Notes under the pieces: model-generated | Database searches by the model: none | Told to the model about the DNA's origin: nothing | The model's input: only the letters and a program-made list of their open reading frames with translations | Origin: Caproiciproducens sp. CPB-2 | Lineage (GTDB): Bacteria > Bacillota > Clostridia > Oscillospirales > Acutalibacteraceae | NCBI RefSeq assembly: GCF_036287215.1 | Contig: NZ_CP142860.1 | Span: 124,001 to 188,000 of the forward strand | Direction of reading: 5' to 3' | Length of the DNA stretch: 64,000 nucleotides | Shown: one piece after another, positions 27,286 through 35,265 of the stretch | Position numbering within the stretch: the first letter of the stretch is position 1 | Layout of the letters: every line of letters starts with the position of its first letter | Made by a program: the position numbers and the translations under genes

Positions 27286-28104
27286 ATGCTGAAAATAGGT
27301 GATTTTTCAAAACTGTCAAGGATCAGTATCCGGATGCTGCGGCATTACGACGAAATCGGTCTGCTGGTGCCCAAAAGCACCGATCCTTTTACAGGCTACC
27401 GCTATTACGGTGAGGATCAGCTTCCGGTGGCAGGCCAGATTGCCGCCCTCAAGGATATGGGCTTCGGCCTGTCCGCTGTCGGGGAAATCCTGAAAATCTA
27501 CGATGATCCGCAAAAGCTGGCAGAGTTTCTGACGGTAAAGCGGGCCGAGGTGAAAGCGGAAGCCGAGGAAACCGGCCGCCGTTTACTGCTCCTTGAAACA
27601 GCCATCAAAAGGCTGAGAAAGGATGGAACCGCGATGAGTTACAATGTAATCTTAAAAACGCTGCCCGAACGCTACGTTGCCAGCGTTCGGCAGATCATTC
27701 CCGCTTACGATCAGGAGGGCATGCTCTGGCACATTCTGATGAAGGAAACCGCACCCCTGAACATTCAGGACGGCGATCCCTGCTATACGCTGGCGATTTT
27801 CCACGACGGCGAGTACAAGGAATCCAATGTGGATGTGGAGGTACAGAAATCCGTGCGGGGCAGCTACCCGGACACCGGGCATGTCGTGTTCAAAACCGAG
27901 CCCCCTGTTTTAATTGCTTCCGCCACCTACCAGGGCAGCTATGAAAAGGTGGATGAGGTCAACGAGGCCGTGGCAAACTGGGTTCAGGATAACGGCTATG
28001 ACTTTAACGGCCTTTCCTTCAATATCTATCATGTCAGTCCCCATGAAACGCAAAATCCCGAAGAGTGGGTAACCGAGGTCTGTTATCCCGTAAGAAAGAA
28101 ATAA
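27286..28104 (+). CDS. MerR-family regulator with GyrI-like effector domain
   Basis: This 272-residue protein has an N-terminal MerR winged helix (MLKIGDFSKLSRISIRMLRH, YDEIGLLVP, GYRYY) and a coiled-coil linker. A C-terminal GyrI-like/SOUL-type ligand domain (YNVILKTLPERYVASVRQII to EVCYPVRKK) follows, the architecture of BmrR-like multidrug-sensing activators. The ATG at 27,286 follows GAGGTG; a GTG three codons earlier is less likely. It controls its own 19-bp-spacer promoter. No transporter gene lies directly downstream, so the regulon is not apparent. Confidence 0.88.
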   Translation: MLKIGDFSKLSRISIRMLRHYDEIGLLVPKSTDPFTGYRYYGEDQLPVAGQIAALKDMGFGLSAVGEILKIYDDPQKLAEFLTVKRAEVKAEAEETGRRLLLLETAIKRLRKDGTAMSYNVILKTLPERYVASVRQIIPAYDQEGMLWHILMKETAPLNIQDGDPCYTLAIFHDGEYKESNVDVEVQKSVRGSYPDTGHVVFKTEPPVLIASATYQGSYEKVDEVNEAVANWVQDNGYDFNGLSFNIYHVSPHETQNPEEWVTEVCYPVRKK

Positions 28105-28120
28105 GCGTCGTCAGCACAAA

Positions 28121-28155
28121 ATACCGTCTGCAAAAAAAGCAGACGGTATTTTTTC
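28121..28155 (+). terminator. Intrinsic terminator after the MerR gene
   Basis: An 11-bp perfect stem (ATACCGTCTGC with GCAGACGGTAT) has an A7 loop and is followed by six T. Confidence 0.88.
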
Positions 28156-28217
28156 GTCAGCAACCTCTCTTTTTAATATAGGCGGTATCCGTCCAATAAG
28201 AATGCAAGCCTGCCGCC

Positions 28218-29012
28218 TCATTTCCTCCCACAGATCAATCCCATTTCCCCGGCGACCAAAGGTGTCTTCAACAACTTCGGAACAAAGCTGTTCTTCCGGG
28301 TGTCCACGAAGCGGATTTCCGTTACCTCCTTGGACAGCGTTTCTAACAGCAGATTCAAATCCGGATAATTCTTCTGAGAGAAAAAGACATCCTCAAACGC
28401 GAAGGGCGCGCCGGGCTTCAGCACCCGCAGGGCCTCCCGGATCAGCGCCAGCTTATCCGGCTGGGTGCGTACCTCGTGAAAGACAAAATTACTTACCGCG
28501 GCATCGAAGTGCCCGTCGGGAAAATCCAGATGCGCTGCATCGCCCTTTTGAAAGGACGTGCGTTTTGCAACCCCTTCCAGCTCCGCGTTGGTTTCGCACT
28601 GATTCTTCGCGTAGTCCCACATTGCGCCCCAGTAGTCCATGCCGACGCAGCGTGCATCCGGATGTTTTTTTGCGGCCTTGATGGTCAGCGCGCCGCTGCC
28701 GCAGCCGATGTCCAGAAGCGTACCGTGCCCATCCCAATCGAGATAGCGCAGTACATTGTCCAGAATTTTGCCCTGCACGCCGCCGCCCTCATAAGAGAGC
28801 AGACGGCGGGCGCGGGCCATGTATCCGAAAAAGGCCAGCGTCAGAAGCGCGGCGGCAGCGAAAAAAATCCGAAGGATGATAACGGGAACGCTTGCTGCCG
28901 GCAGAAAACTGGCGGCAAACAGCAGGGCCAGCAGGAGGCCGGTCACGCCTAAGGTGGTCGGCAGCTTTGCCGGTATCCAATTTGCATAGTCGATTTTTGT
29001 CTGCTTTTTCAT
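28218..29012 (-). CDS. Membrane-anchored SAM-dependent methyltransferase
   Basis: Two hydrophobic segments at residues about 18-65 (LGVTGLLLALLFAASFLPAA, then VIILRIFFAAAALLTLAFFG) anchor a class I methyltransferase. SAM motif I is LLDIGCGSG and motif post-I is VGMDYW, with KGDAAHLDFPDGHFDAAVSN behind them. It is the last of three methyltransferase genes, each overlapping the previous by ATGA, so they form one operon. The substrate is unknown; a hydrophobic or envelope molecule is suggested by the anchor. Confidence 0.82.
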   Translation of the reverse strand: MKKQTKIDYANWIPAKLPTTLGVTGLLLALLFAASFLPAASVPVIILRIFFAAAALLTLAFFGYMARARRLLSYEGGGVQGKILDNVLRYLDWDGHGTLLDIGCGSGALTIKAAKKHPDARCVGMDYWGAMWDYAKNQCETNAELEGVAKRTSFQKGDAAHLDFPDGHFDAAVSNFVFHEVRTQPDKLALIREALRVLKPGAPFAFEDVFFSQKNYPDLNLLLETLSKEVTEIRFVDTRKNSFVPKLLKTPLVAGEMGLICGRK

Positions 29013-29632
29013 AAAAGTCCCTTTTCCGCTTTTTCGGCCAGCAGACCGATCCAGCCCTTTTTGTTCCGTAACAGGCGGACGGGTGCAAAACCCGTCTGTT
29101 CCAGCTGACCCTTCAGGTCCTCGCCGGCATAGACCGTCATCCCGTCAATGAGCCCGGTCCAGGTGGTGTTTGCCGGATCATCCATTTCGCATACGAGGAG
29201 AAACTGCCCTCCGGGTTTGAGCACGCGCAGGACCTCGGCAAAAGCTTTTTCGAGATCATGCCAGAAATAGACCGTTTCAAAAGCGGTCACCAGATCGAAC
29301 GATGCGTCGGCATAGGGCAGTGCCCCTACGTCCCCCTGCCGGATCTCACACCGTTTGCCAAGGTCCGCGGCGTTTTTCTTCCGGCTGAAGGCGACGCTTT
29401 CCGCAGAATAGTCGATACCGTCCACAGACCCCAGGGGGCAGAGATTCATCAGCCTTGCGATGTTTGCGCCCCCGCCGCAGCCGATGTCCAGCACGCGGGC
29501 ATCTGGCGCGGGATAAATCAGGGAAAGCCCCCAGGTGGACAGCGGCGTATGCCCTCCGTTCATGCCGCGGAGCATCATGCGCCCCAGAAAGCCTTCCGGC
29601 TTTCGCGTGTTTTGGAAAAAGCGTTTTATCAT
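29009..29632 (-). CDS. Class I SAM-dependent methyltransferase
   Basis: This 207-residue soluble methyltransferase has VLDIGCGGGANIARL as motif I, GIDYS as the acidic loop and RQGDVGALPYADASFDLVTA as motif II/III. The ATG at 29,632 overlaps the upstream gene's stop (ATGA), which decides it over a longer reading. It is the middle gene of the three-methyltransferase operon. No product-specific motif is recognised. Confidence 0.83.
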   Translation of the reverse strand: MIKRFFQNTRKPEGFLGRMMLRGMNGGHTPLSTWGLSLIYPAPDARVLDIGCGGGANIARLMNLCPLGSVDGIDYSAESVAFSRKKNAADLGKRCEIRQGDVGALPYADASFDLVTAFETVYFWHDLEKAFAEVLRVLKPGGQFLLVCEMDDPANTTWTGLIDGMTVYAGEDLKGQLEQTGFAPVRLLRNKKGWIGLLAEKAEKGLL

Positions 29633-30321
29633 TTTCTTGATTCCCCCTTGCGGCAGCAAAAGCAGGCCATGGATTTTACCGTATCCAGGGTCACGTTTGC
29701 ATAGAAATTTTCCAGCCGCTTTTTCAGGCTTGCCGCCGTTTCAAACGGTGGGGTAAAAAAGCCCTTGGGTTCGTAAAAATGCCGGATAAACCAATCGGTG
29801 CGCCGGGTTTCGCCCCGGATATAAAAGCAGCCGCAGAAAATGCCGCCGGGTTTCAGCACCCGGAAGGTCTCGCGATAGGCCGCGCCCTTGTCCGGAAAGG
29901 CGTGAAAGCCGTTCAGGGACAATACGACGTCGAAGCTGCCGTTTTCAAAGGGCAGGCCCCCCACGTCGCCCTGTACAAAGCGGACCTGCCGCAATCCGAA
30001 CTTTTCCGCCCTTTTTTGCGCGGTGGCCATCATTTCCGTCGAGTAGTCCAGACAGGTCACGTCCGAATTTTTCAGCTTTTGGTATACCGGCATGGTAAGT
30101 ACGCCCGTACCCACGGGAACTTCCAGAAGCTTTCCGGCAAAGTCCTCCCGGATTCCGGCAAGCGCCAGCTGCAGATACCGGTCATTATCCGCCTTGTCCA
30201 TATCCCACACCAGTTTACAGATGGTTCTGCCAAAAAGAGTGGAGCAGGTGATCATACCGTCGTAGGCGGTAGCCTCCTGTCCCAGCATCTGATAAGCCTG
30301 CCGGATTTCTTCATGTGCCAT
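29629..30321 (-). CDS. Class I SAM-dependent methyltransferase (first of operon)
   Basis: This 230-residue methyltransferase has motif I LLEVPVGTGVLTMP, where the usual DxGxG reads EVPVGTG, motif post-I CLDYS and VQGDVGGLPFENGSFDVVLS. The ATG at 30,321 follows AGGAGTGACG; a longer frame reaching 30,579 has no conserved content. It is transcribed from a strong promoter near 30,636 with a leader of about 280 nt that contains the GTTAGC palindrome. The substrate is not known. Confidence 0.82.
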   Translation of the reverse strand: MAHEEIRQAYQMLGQEATAYDGMITCSTLFGRTICKLVWDMDKADNDRYLQLALAGIREDFAGKLLEVPVGTGVLTMPVYQKLKNSDVTCLDYSTEMMATAQKRAEKFGLRQVRFVQGDVGGLPFENGSFDVVLSLNGFHAFPDKGAAYRETFRVLKPGGIFCGCFYIRGETRRTDWFIRHFYEPKGFFTPPFETAASLKKRLENFYANVTLDTVKSMACFCCRKGESRK

Positions 30322-30423
30322 GCCTGTCGTCACTCCTTCTGATTTTCTTTCCGCTGGCGTTTTCGTGTGCCCCTCCGCCATGGCGGTGAGGGAGACGGGC
30401 GGCCTCCTGGTCGCCCACCAATG

Positions 30424-30439
30424 GTTAGCTACCGCTAAC
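30424..30439. promoter_or_regulatory. GTTAGC palindrome in the methyltransferase leader
   Basis: GTTAGC-TACC-GCTAAC is a 6-bp perfect inverted repeat, identical at 14 of 16 positions to the centre of the palindrome at 21,036-21,059. It lies about 100 bp upstream of the first methyltransferase start and may bind the same regulator. Confidence 0.5.
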
Positions 30440-30478
30440 TCAAGCCGGTTAAAAAAGCCGTCCTTGCGGGACAACTTT

Positions 30479-30586
30479 TCAGAACAGCTCCCGGACACGC
30501 ACTTCACCGCTGTAATAGTGCCTTTTTTCATATTCCTCCGGCACCTTGTACAGGAGATAAGAAACATCCCGCTCCACAAAGGCCAT
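30479..30586 (-). CDS. Possible short leader ORF before the methyltransferase operon
   Basis: A 35-codon frame (MAFVERDVSYLLYKVPEEYE, then KRHYYSGEVRVRELF) begins about 15 nt after the predicted transcription start. The ribosome site AAGAGG abuts the ATG, which is too close for good initiation. It may be a leader peptide, a remnant or chance. No family is recognised. Confidence 0.2.
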   Translation of the reverse strand: MAFVERDVSYLLYKVPEEYEKRHYYSGEVRVRELF

Positions 30587-30607
30587 CCTCTTGATAACGA
30601 TAATCAT

Positions 30608-30636
30608 ATAATACACCCGCCCGGCTGCTTTGTCAA
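30608..30636 (-). promoter_or_regulatory. Promoter of the methyltransferase operon
   Basis: On the minus strand TTGACA (30,636-30,631), 17 nt and TATTAT (30,613-30,608). The other side (30,637-30,901) holds an inverted repeat TTCAGTA-CAATAA-TACTGAA (30,749-30,768) that may control the plus-strand gene at 30,902. Confidence 0.65.
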
Positions 30637-30901
30637 TCTTTTCAGGCGCTATACATATCATTGCCGGAATCGGAAGTGCGAACGATTTCGTTATCGCGGG
30701 AAGACAAAAAGTGCACGGATGAGGAATAACTTTACAATTGCATATTGATTCAGTACAATAATACTGAAATGTCTTTCTATAGAATTATTTTGCCGTTTCA
30801 TTTGAGTGAAAGAAAGATATTCTTAATGAGGTGAGTGCGCCCGTAAAGGAGGATGTGCCATGGAATTGGCCTGTTAATATCCATATTAAGGAGGGAAAAT
30901 C

Positions 30902-31535
30902 ATGGCGTTCGATTATAAGTAAAGAGTACAGGGAATTTTATTTGCCGCCGGAGCATCCCGGTATTGTGGAAATTCCGGCAATGAATTTCCTCGCCGTACG
31001 GGGAAAAGGCGACCCCAATGAAGAGGACGGGGAATACAAAAAGGCCATGGAACTGCTCTATGGTATGGCCTACACCATCAAGATGAGCTACAAGGGCACC
31101 CGTCAAATCGAAGGCTTCTTTGAATATGTCGTGCCGCCGCTGGAAGGGCTCTGGTGGCAGGAGGGCATCCGTGGCGTTGATTACTCCCGCAAGGACCGTT
31201 TTCAGTGGATTTCCCTGATTCGTCTGCCGGATTTCGTGAAGGAGCCTGATTTTAAATGGGCACAGGAAGAGGCAGCGAGGAAAAAGAAGACGGACTTTTC
31301 TGCGGTGGAATTCTTTTCCTATGACGAGGGGCTGTGCGTGCAGTGCATACATCTGGGCCCTTATAATGACGAACCCGCAACTGTCCTTGCAATGGAGCAG
31401 TACGTGAAACAAAACGGGTATGCTGTCGACATTACCGATAAACGGTATCACCACGAGATTTATTTGAGTGATCCCCGCAGGACGGAAGCGTCCAAACTGA
31501 AAACCGTCATCCGTCACCCGATACGAAAAATTTGA
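30902..31535 (+). pseudogene. GyrI-like small-molecule-binding protein with early frameshift
   Basis: The natural start is the ATG at 30,902 behind AAGGAGGGAAAATC, opening MAFDYK, and then a TAA appears as codon 7. One base deleted there would give MAFDYKKEYREFYLPPEHPG, the conserved opening of this family. The rest is intact in the other frame: NFLAVRGKGDPNEEDGEYKK, FFEYVVPPLEGLWWQEG, then KTVIRHPIRKI at the end. The fold is a stand-alone GyrI-like ligand domain. A continuous frame from a GTG at 30,831 exists but lacks a ribosome site. Sequencing error and genuine inactivation both fit. Confidence 0.7.
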
Positions 31536-31551
31536 GCGCCATATTGCAAAT

Positions 31552-31585
31552 AAAAAACAGACTGGCTATGCCAGTCTGTTTTTTA
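31552..31585 (+). terminator. Intrinsic terminator
   Basis: ACAGACTGGC and GCCAGTCTGT pair around a 3-nt loop, flanked by A6 and T6, so it can act in both directions. Confidence 0.85.
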
Positions 31586-31853
31586 TCGTTATGACCACCC
31601 GAGGGTCATTCATAATAGTGTGTTGATCAATTTAAATGCAGGGTTAAACGCGAGCTATAAGTCGTATAAAGGAAAAGAGTCCGAACGCGATTTGCGTCCA
31701 GACTCAGTCTGGTGTGGACACCGTGGAAAAAAGATTTCTTATCTTTCTCCAAAGAGAGCGCCAAATTCTCAAAATAAATCGGATTCTCCGCAGGCAATGA
31801 CCAATTTTATGATGCCACAAATCCTCAACCTTTTCATGGCCGTGTTCAAATAA
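31586..31853. other. Non-coding boundary stretch at the start of the mobile-element debris
   Basis: No supportable gene is seen here on either strand. A short perfect hairpin CCAGACT-c-AGTCTGG is present near 31,700. The stretch separates chromosomal genes from element-type genes and may contain an old insertion boundary, though no repeat pairs it with another site. Confidence 0.4.
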
Positions 31854-32720
31854 TTATGCGGCTGTTTTGGTTTGGTATACTTTCCATTGATAATTCCTGC
31901 CCTGCTTTCTGATGAAAGGCGGCGGGAGCTTCTTCGGTTGAACCATATCGGGCGGCGGCTTCAAATAAATGATTTGTTCCTGCGCTGATGTTTTTGATGA
32001 AATGGGACGTTTCGGAAACGAATAATCCTGCCAGCATGAAATGGACTGTTTTCGCATATTTTTCATTCTTCTGCCGGTTGGAAGCATTGCGAGGATTTTG
32101 CTATAGCCGCTATCATTGTTTCGGTGCAGAGCATTCCCTTGGCGGGGAGGCTCACACGCTGTCACAAACGGCTCACACACCGTTCCAACGGACGCAGTAG
32201 TGTCTACTGCTTCATCGATGCGGCTATCGCTTACAGGGGCAAAGCTGGGTTCCATATTCGTGGCGTAATTTTCTGTATGCATAGCTTCAGCAAGGGCATC
32301 CTCCTGAATGGCTTTCATGAGCGCCAGCTTGGAAAGGTTCCGTTCTGCCGCAAGGTCAATATAAAACGAACGCTGCTCATCGGTTTCACAGCATTCCAGT
32401 ATCACGGCGTTCTGTGTCCAGCCAAGGGACTGTGCCCTTTCCATAAGAACCGGGTTGTTTTCATAAGTGCGGTAAAAATCACGCATCCTGCGGAGATTAC
32501 GAAGAGAGAAGCCTTTCAGCGATGGAAATTGGTCAGCAAGCATTTCAGCCAAATGTGGGATAAATGCTTTTTCTCCCTGACGGCAGATACATTGACCGAT
32601 CCGTGTATAAAGCTCCAGCAGTGCCCGATTGCAGGGCTTCTCGTCTTTTTTATAGCATTCAGCTACCGCAGAGGCAACCTGTTCCAGATACAGGGCACTG
32701 TTCTTTTTCAATGCTTTCAT
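31854..32720 (-). CDS. DUF1016 N-terminal domain protein (YhcG-like)
   Basis: The first about 170 residues match the DUF1016 N-terminal domain: ALLELYTRIGQCICRQGEKA, LADQFPSLKGFSLRNLRRMR and QSLGWTQNAVILECC. The second half has no recognisable nuclease domain and is rich in polar and basic residues, so the usual C-terminal PD-(D/E)XK part is absent. Full-length relatives (YhcG) have it. The start at 32,720 has AAAGGAG; the longer reading is not supported. Such truncated forms are frequent in Clostridia elements, role unknown. Confidence 0.7.
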   Translation of the reverse strand: MKALKKNSALYLEQVASAVAECYKKDEKPCNRALLELYTRIGQCICRQGEKAFIPHLAEMLADQFPSLKGFSLRNLRRMRDFYRTYENNPVLMERAQSLGWTQNAVILECCETDEQRSFYIDLAAERNLSKLALMKAIQEDALAEAMHTENYATNMEPSFAPVSDSRIDEAVDTTASVGTVCEPFVTACEPPRQGNALHRNNDSGYSKILAMLPTGRRMKNMRKQSISCWQDYSFPKRPISSKTSAQEQIIYLKPPPDMVQPKKLPPPFIRKQGRNYQWKVYQTKTAA

Positions 32721-32804
32721 AGACTTCTCCTTTCCGGCTCCGTGGGAGCCTGTTTTTTTATGTACCCGGCAGAGCAAGCTCCGCCGGTGAAATGCTTGGA
32801 ATTG

Positions 32805-33176
32805 TTAGTAGCTTTGTTTCATTTCAAGGCCGCCGTCCTGTTGTGCAGTTGCTTCATCCATATGAACGCCCAGCCGGTTGGGAAGATAATCACTCAGCCA
32901 AGTGCCGCCGAAGGCACTGTGTGACTGCAAACGCCATATGGCGAGCTTTCCCATATGCAAATCCACATTTTCCACGGAAAACAGCAGATTGGTGCAGCCG
33001 TCATGCTCAAAAGCGAAAACCTCCTTGAAGGTATCGCCGTTTAGCAGGATACCTTCCTGTGTCAGCAGCTCGTTGATGCCGTTTACCCATTCTGAAAGCT
33101 CCCCGCCGCAGCCTTGAAGAATCAATCCTTCACGGTCTGTCATGGCGCGAAGCTCATCTGTCGTAATTCGTTTCAC
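32805..33176 (-). CDS. Conserved small element protein, function unknown
   Basis: This protein of about 123 residues has KRITTDELRAMTDREGLILQ at its start and AIWRLQSHSAFGGTWLSDYL near the end. It is not assigned to a domain by me. A GTG start at 33,176 with GGGAGG is preferred over an ATG six codons upstream that overlaps the previous gene. It follows the DUF4314 gene directly, a pairing typical of integrative elements in gut Firmicutes, and may work in element maintenance or antirestriction. Confidence 0.65.
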   Translation of the reverse strand: MKRITTDELRAMTDREGLILQGCGGELSEWVNGINELLTQEGILLNGDTFKEVFAFEHDGCTNLLFSVENVDLHMGKLAIWRLQSHSAFGGTWLSDYLPNRLGVHMDEATAQQDGGLEMKQSY

Positions 33177-33190
33177 GGTATGGCCTCCCT

Positions 33191-33472
33191 TCATTCCATT
33201 TTCATGCCGAACTGCTGAGTAGGACTTTCCTCCGGCTCAGACGGTGCCGGACGTGAAAGCACTGAGAAGCCGTCCTCGCCGGGAACGACACCGAGGGTGC
33301 GTCCGTTGTCAAAGGTGCAGTGAAGCGTGCCGATGTCATCCACAAAATTTACCGTCCCTTCCGTACCCGGCGCAATGGGGGCGTATGGGTCCTCCATGCT
33401 GTTCAGGCGGATACGGGTTCCGCTGGGATACCGCTCCTTCATCCGCTGTGCTTTTTGGTAATCAAAAAACAT
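33191..33472 (-). CDS. DUF4314-domain protein
   Basis: This 93-residue protein carries a compact domain reading RYPSGTRIRLNSMEDPYAPI, GTEGTVNFVDDIG and TLGVVPGEDGF, recognisable as DUF4314, a small beta-barrel-like domain common in conjugative elements. The ATG at 33,472 has AGGAGG 7 nt upstream; a nearby ATG at 33,478 is too close to that site. The biochemical role is unknown. Confidence 0.75.
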   Translation of the reverse strand: MFFDYQKAQRMKERYPSGTRIRLNSMEDPYAPIAPGTEGTVNFVDDIGTLHCTFDNGRTLGVVPGEDGFSVLSRPAPSEPEESPTQQFGMKME

Positions 33473-33564
33473 TTTCATTCCTCCTGATTCAAATTTTCTG
33501 CCAGTTCCATGCAATATAGAAAATCAGGCGCAGGATATTTCCCCGCACCTGATTGCCGTGGCCC

Positions 33565-34622
33565 TTATATGATCTGCTCAAGCTCTGTTCCATCCTTGAA
33601 ACGGATAAGCAGTTTTTCTTCGCCGAGTACCGTGATGGCACTGATCAGCTGCCGCACCGTGACCTCATCGAATGTGGTGATGCCGGTGTCCACTGCTTCC
33701 AGCTCGGCGGCCAGCTGCTCCGCCCGTTCATCCGCCTGTTCGGTATCCTGCCGGTTTTTCTCCAGCTCGCTCCGTTTGGCCACCAGTGCGGAGAATTCCA
33801 TACTGACCTTTTTCAGTTCTTCATCGTATTGGGTGGAATCCGCTCCCACGGCGGCAGCAAGCTGGAGAATCCGGTACTGCTGTTCCCGCAGTTGGGACAG
33901 CCTGCTGTCGATGGCTGCGAGGCTGGTTTCGCCGTTTTCCGGCAAAAGGGCTGTTCGGATGCTGTCCTGCAGAATCGCTTTCAAGCTCTTTTGGCTGAAC
34001 ATTTCGTTCATGGCACTGATCACCGCAGTGTGAATCCGGCTTTCCTCCAGCGTAGGGGCATCCTTGCAGAACTTTTTGCCGTTCTCCAGACGGTTGATGC
34101 ACCGCCAGACGATTTTCCTGCCTTCCGGTCTGGTCCATGTCACCCTGCGGTAGGGGCTGCCGCAGTTCCCGCAGGATAACAGCTCCGTCAGCACATATTT
34201 GCCGCTGTATTTGGCAAGCTCGGTTTTGGCGGCGGCGCTGACCTTTTTCAGGCTGGAGCGCCGTGCCATTTCTTCCTGCACCCGCTGAAAGGTCAGCCGG
34301 TCGATGATGGCAGGATGGCTGTTCTCCACATAATATTGGGGGAGTTCGCCGGTGTTTTTCTTGGTCTGTCGGGTGAAAAGGTCTGCGATGTAGGTTTTCT
34401 GGAGCAGAGCGTCCCCCATATATTTTTCGTTTCGAAGCATCCCCCGTATCACGCCGTCATTCCACTTTTTATGCCCCCGCGCCGTTTTGATGCCGTCCGC
34501 CTCAAGGTCTGCGATGATTTTGGCTACGCTGTGCCCAATCAGATACCGTGAAAAAATCCTGCGGACGATTTCCGCTTCCTCCGGGTCGATTTCAGGCAGA
34601 TCGTTCTCGCCTCTGCGATATG
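33565..34622 (-). pseudogene. Large serine recombinase lacking its catalytic N-terminus
   Basis: The recombinase domain (YRRGENDLPEIDPEEAEIVR onward, RGMLRNEKYMGDALLQKTYI), the zinc ribbon (CGNCGSPYRRVTW, then WRCINR and C), and a coiled-coil region to the C-terminus FKDGTELEQII are intact. The N-terminal resolvase domain with the catalytic Ser is absent. Conserved sequence begins abruptly at 34,620, where the neighbouring integrase fragment starts. The remaining about 350 residues can bind DNA at most. Deletion or recombination between two elements explains the break. Confidence 0.8.
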
Positions 34623-34630
34623 GTTCCGCT

Positions 34631-35104
34631 ACCGTTACTTCATGCGATATTGACGGAAAGCTTACGCTGGTTGCCTCCGATACGACGAAGACAAAGTCCA
34701 GCATGAGAACGCTGCCGCTTGTTCCGTTTGTGAAAACGCGGTTGCTGGCACTCAAGGAAGAGCAGGCGGAAAACCGCAGACTTTGTGGGCGGTCCTACAT
34801 CAGGGAATATCAGGAATATGTCTGTATCAACGAGATTGGCGATCTGATCAAGCCCCATTATGTTACAGAGAGCTTCCGCAAGCTGCTTCGGGCAAATGAG
34901 CTTCGAGAGATCAGATTTCACGATTTGAGACATAGCTGCGCCTCGCTCATGCTTGCAAACGGCGTTCCCATGAAGCAGATTCAGGACTGGCTCGGACACA
35001 GCGATTTCTCGACCACGGCAAACATCTATGCGCATCTCGATTACAATTCAAAGATTTCTTCGGCTGACGCAATGCTTAATGGCTTGGGACTTGCAGTGCA
35101 GTAG
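34631..35104 (+). pseudogene. Tyrosine integrase C-terminal fragment (Tn916-type)
   Basis: The catalytic half of a phage/ICE integrase is visible: DGKLTLVASDTTKTKSSMRT, FHDLRHSCASLMLANGVPMK (HxxR) and WLGHSDFSTTANIYAHLD with the nucleophile Tyr. The arm-binding and core-binding domains and the first catalytic Arg are missing because sequence conservation starts at 34,631, at the joint with the serine recombinase fragment. No start codon or ribosome site exists. Its 3' end lies about 105 bp from the tRNA-Ser fragment, where an integrase gene of a tRNA-targeting element would be expected. Confidence 0.8.
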
Positions 35105-35171
35105 CCGTTCTCTCCAGAAAAATGGAGAGAACAGCGAAAAAGTCCGCTCAGAACACCATTCCGGCATAAAG

Positions 35172-35206
35172 AAAAAGCCAGCAACCCCGCATGGTTACTG
35201 GCTTTT
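35172..35206. terminator. Terminator downstream of the tRNA-Ser fragment
   Basis: AAAAGCCAG(c)AACC pairs with GGTT(a)CTGGCTTTT around a 6-nt loop. On the minus strand it directly follows the tRNA 3' end and is followed by TTTTTC, so it probably served the original tRNA gene. Confidence 0.7.
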
Positions 35207-35209
35207 CGA

Positions 35210-35265
35210 TGGCGGAGCGGGTGGGATTCGAACCCACGGAACCTTGCGGTTCAACTGATTTCGAG
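35210..35265 (-). other. 3' half of tRNA-Ser(CGA): likely attachment-site core
   Basis: On the minus strand the sequence runs from an anticodon loop CTCGAAA through a variable arm (TGAACC-GCAA-GGTTC) and a T arm (GTGGG-TTCGAAT-CCCAC) to CCGCTCC-G-CCA. The Ser discriminator G73 and encoded CCA are present. The 5' half is absent: upstream bases do not pair with the anticodon-stem or acceptor strands. Elements that recombine in tRNA 3' ends leave such a copy. By orientation the intact tRNA should lie to the right, beyond the conjugative element. Confidence 0.65.

Larger units (their letters stand above)
31586..35104. mobile_element. Remnant of one or more integrative elements
   Basis: This block holds a DUF1016-type protein, a small conserved element protein, a DUF4314 protein, a serine recombinase without its catalytic domain and a tyrosine integrase without its N-terminal half. 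The recombinase fragments abut head to head at 34,620-34,631. Neither could catalyse integration alone, so the block is no longer autonomous. The left limit is only approximate. Confidence 0.65.

Noticed and set aside
30831..30901. GTG start giving a continuous GyrI-like frame
   Set aside because: It has no ribosome site, and the extension is unlike the family, whereas MAFDYK behind AAGGAGG at 30,902 is the expected start.
31620..31853. 77-codon plus-strand frame
   Set aside because: It lacks a start signal and any recognisable content; composition looks non-coding.
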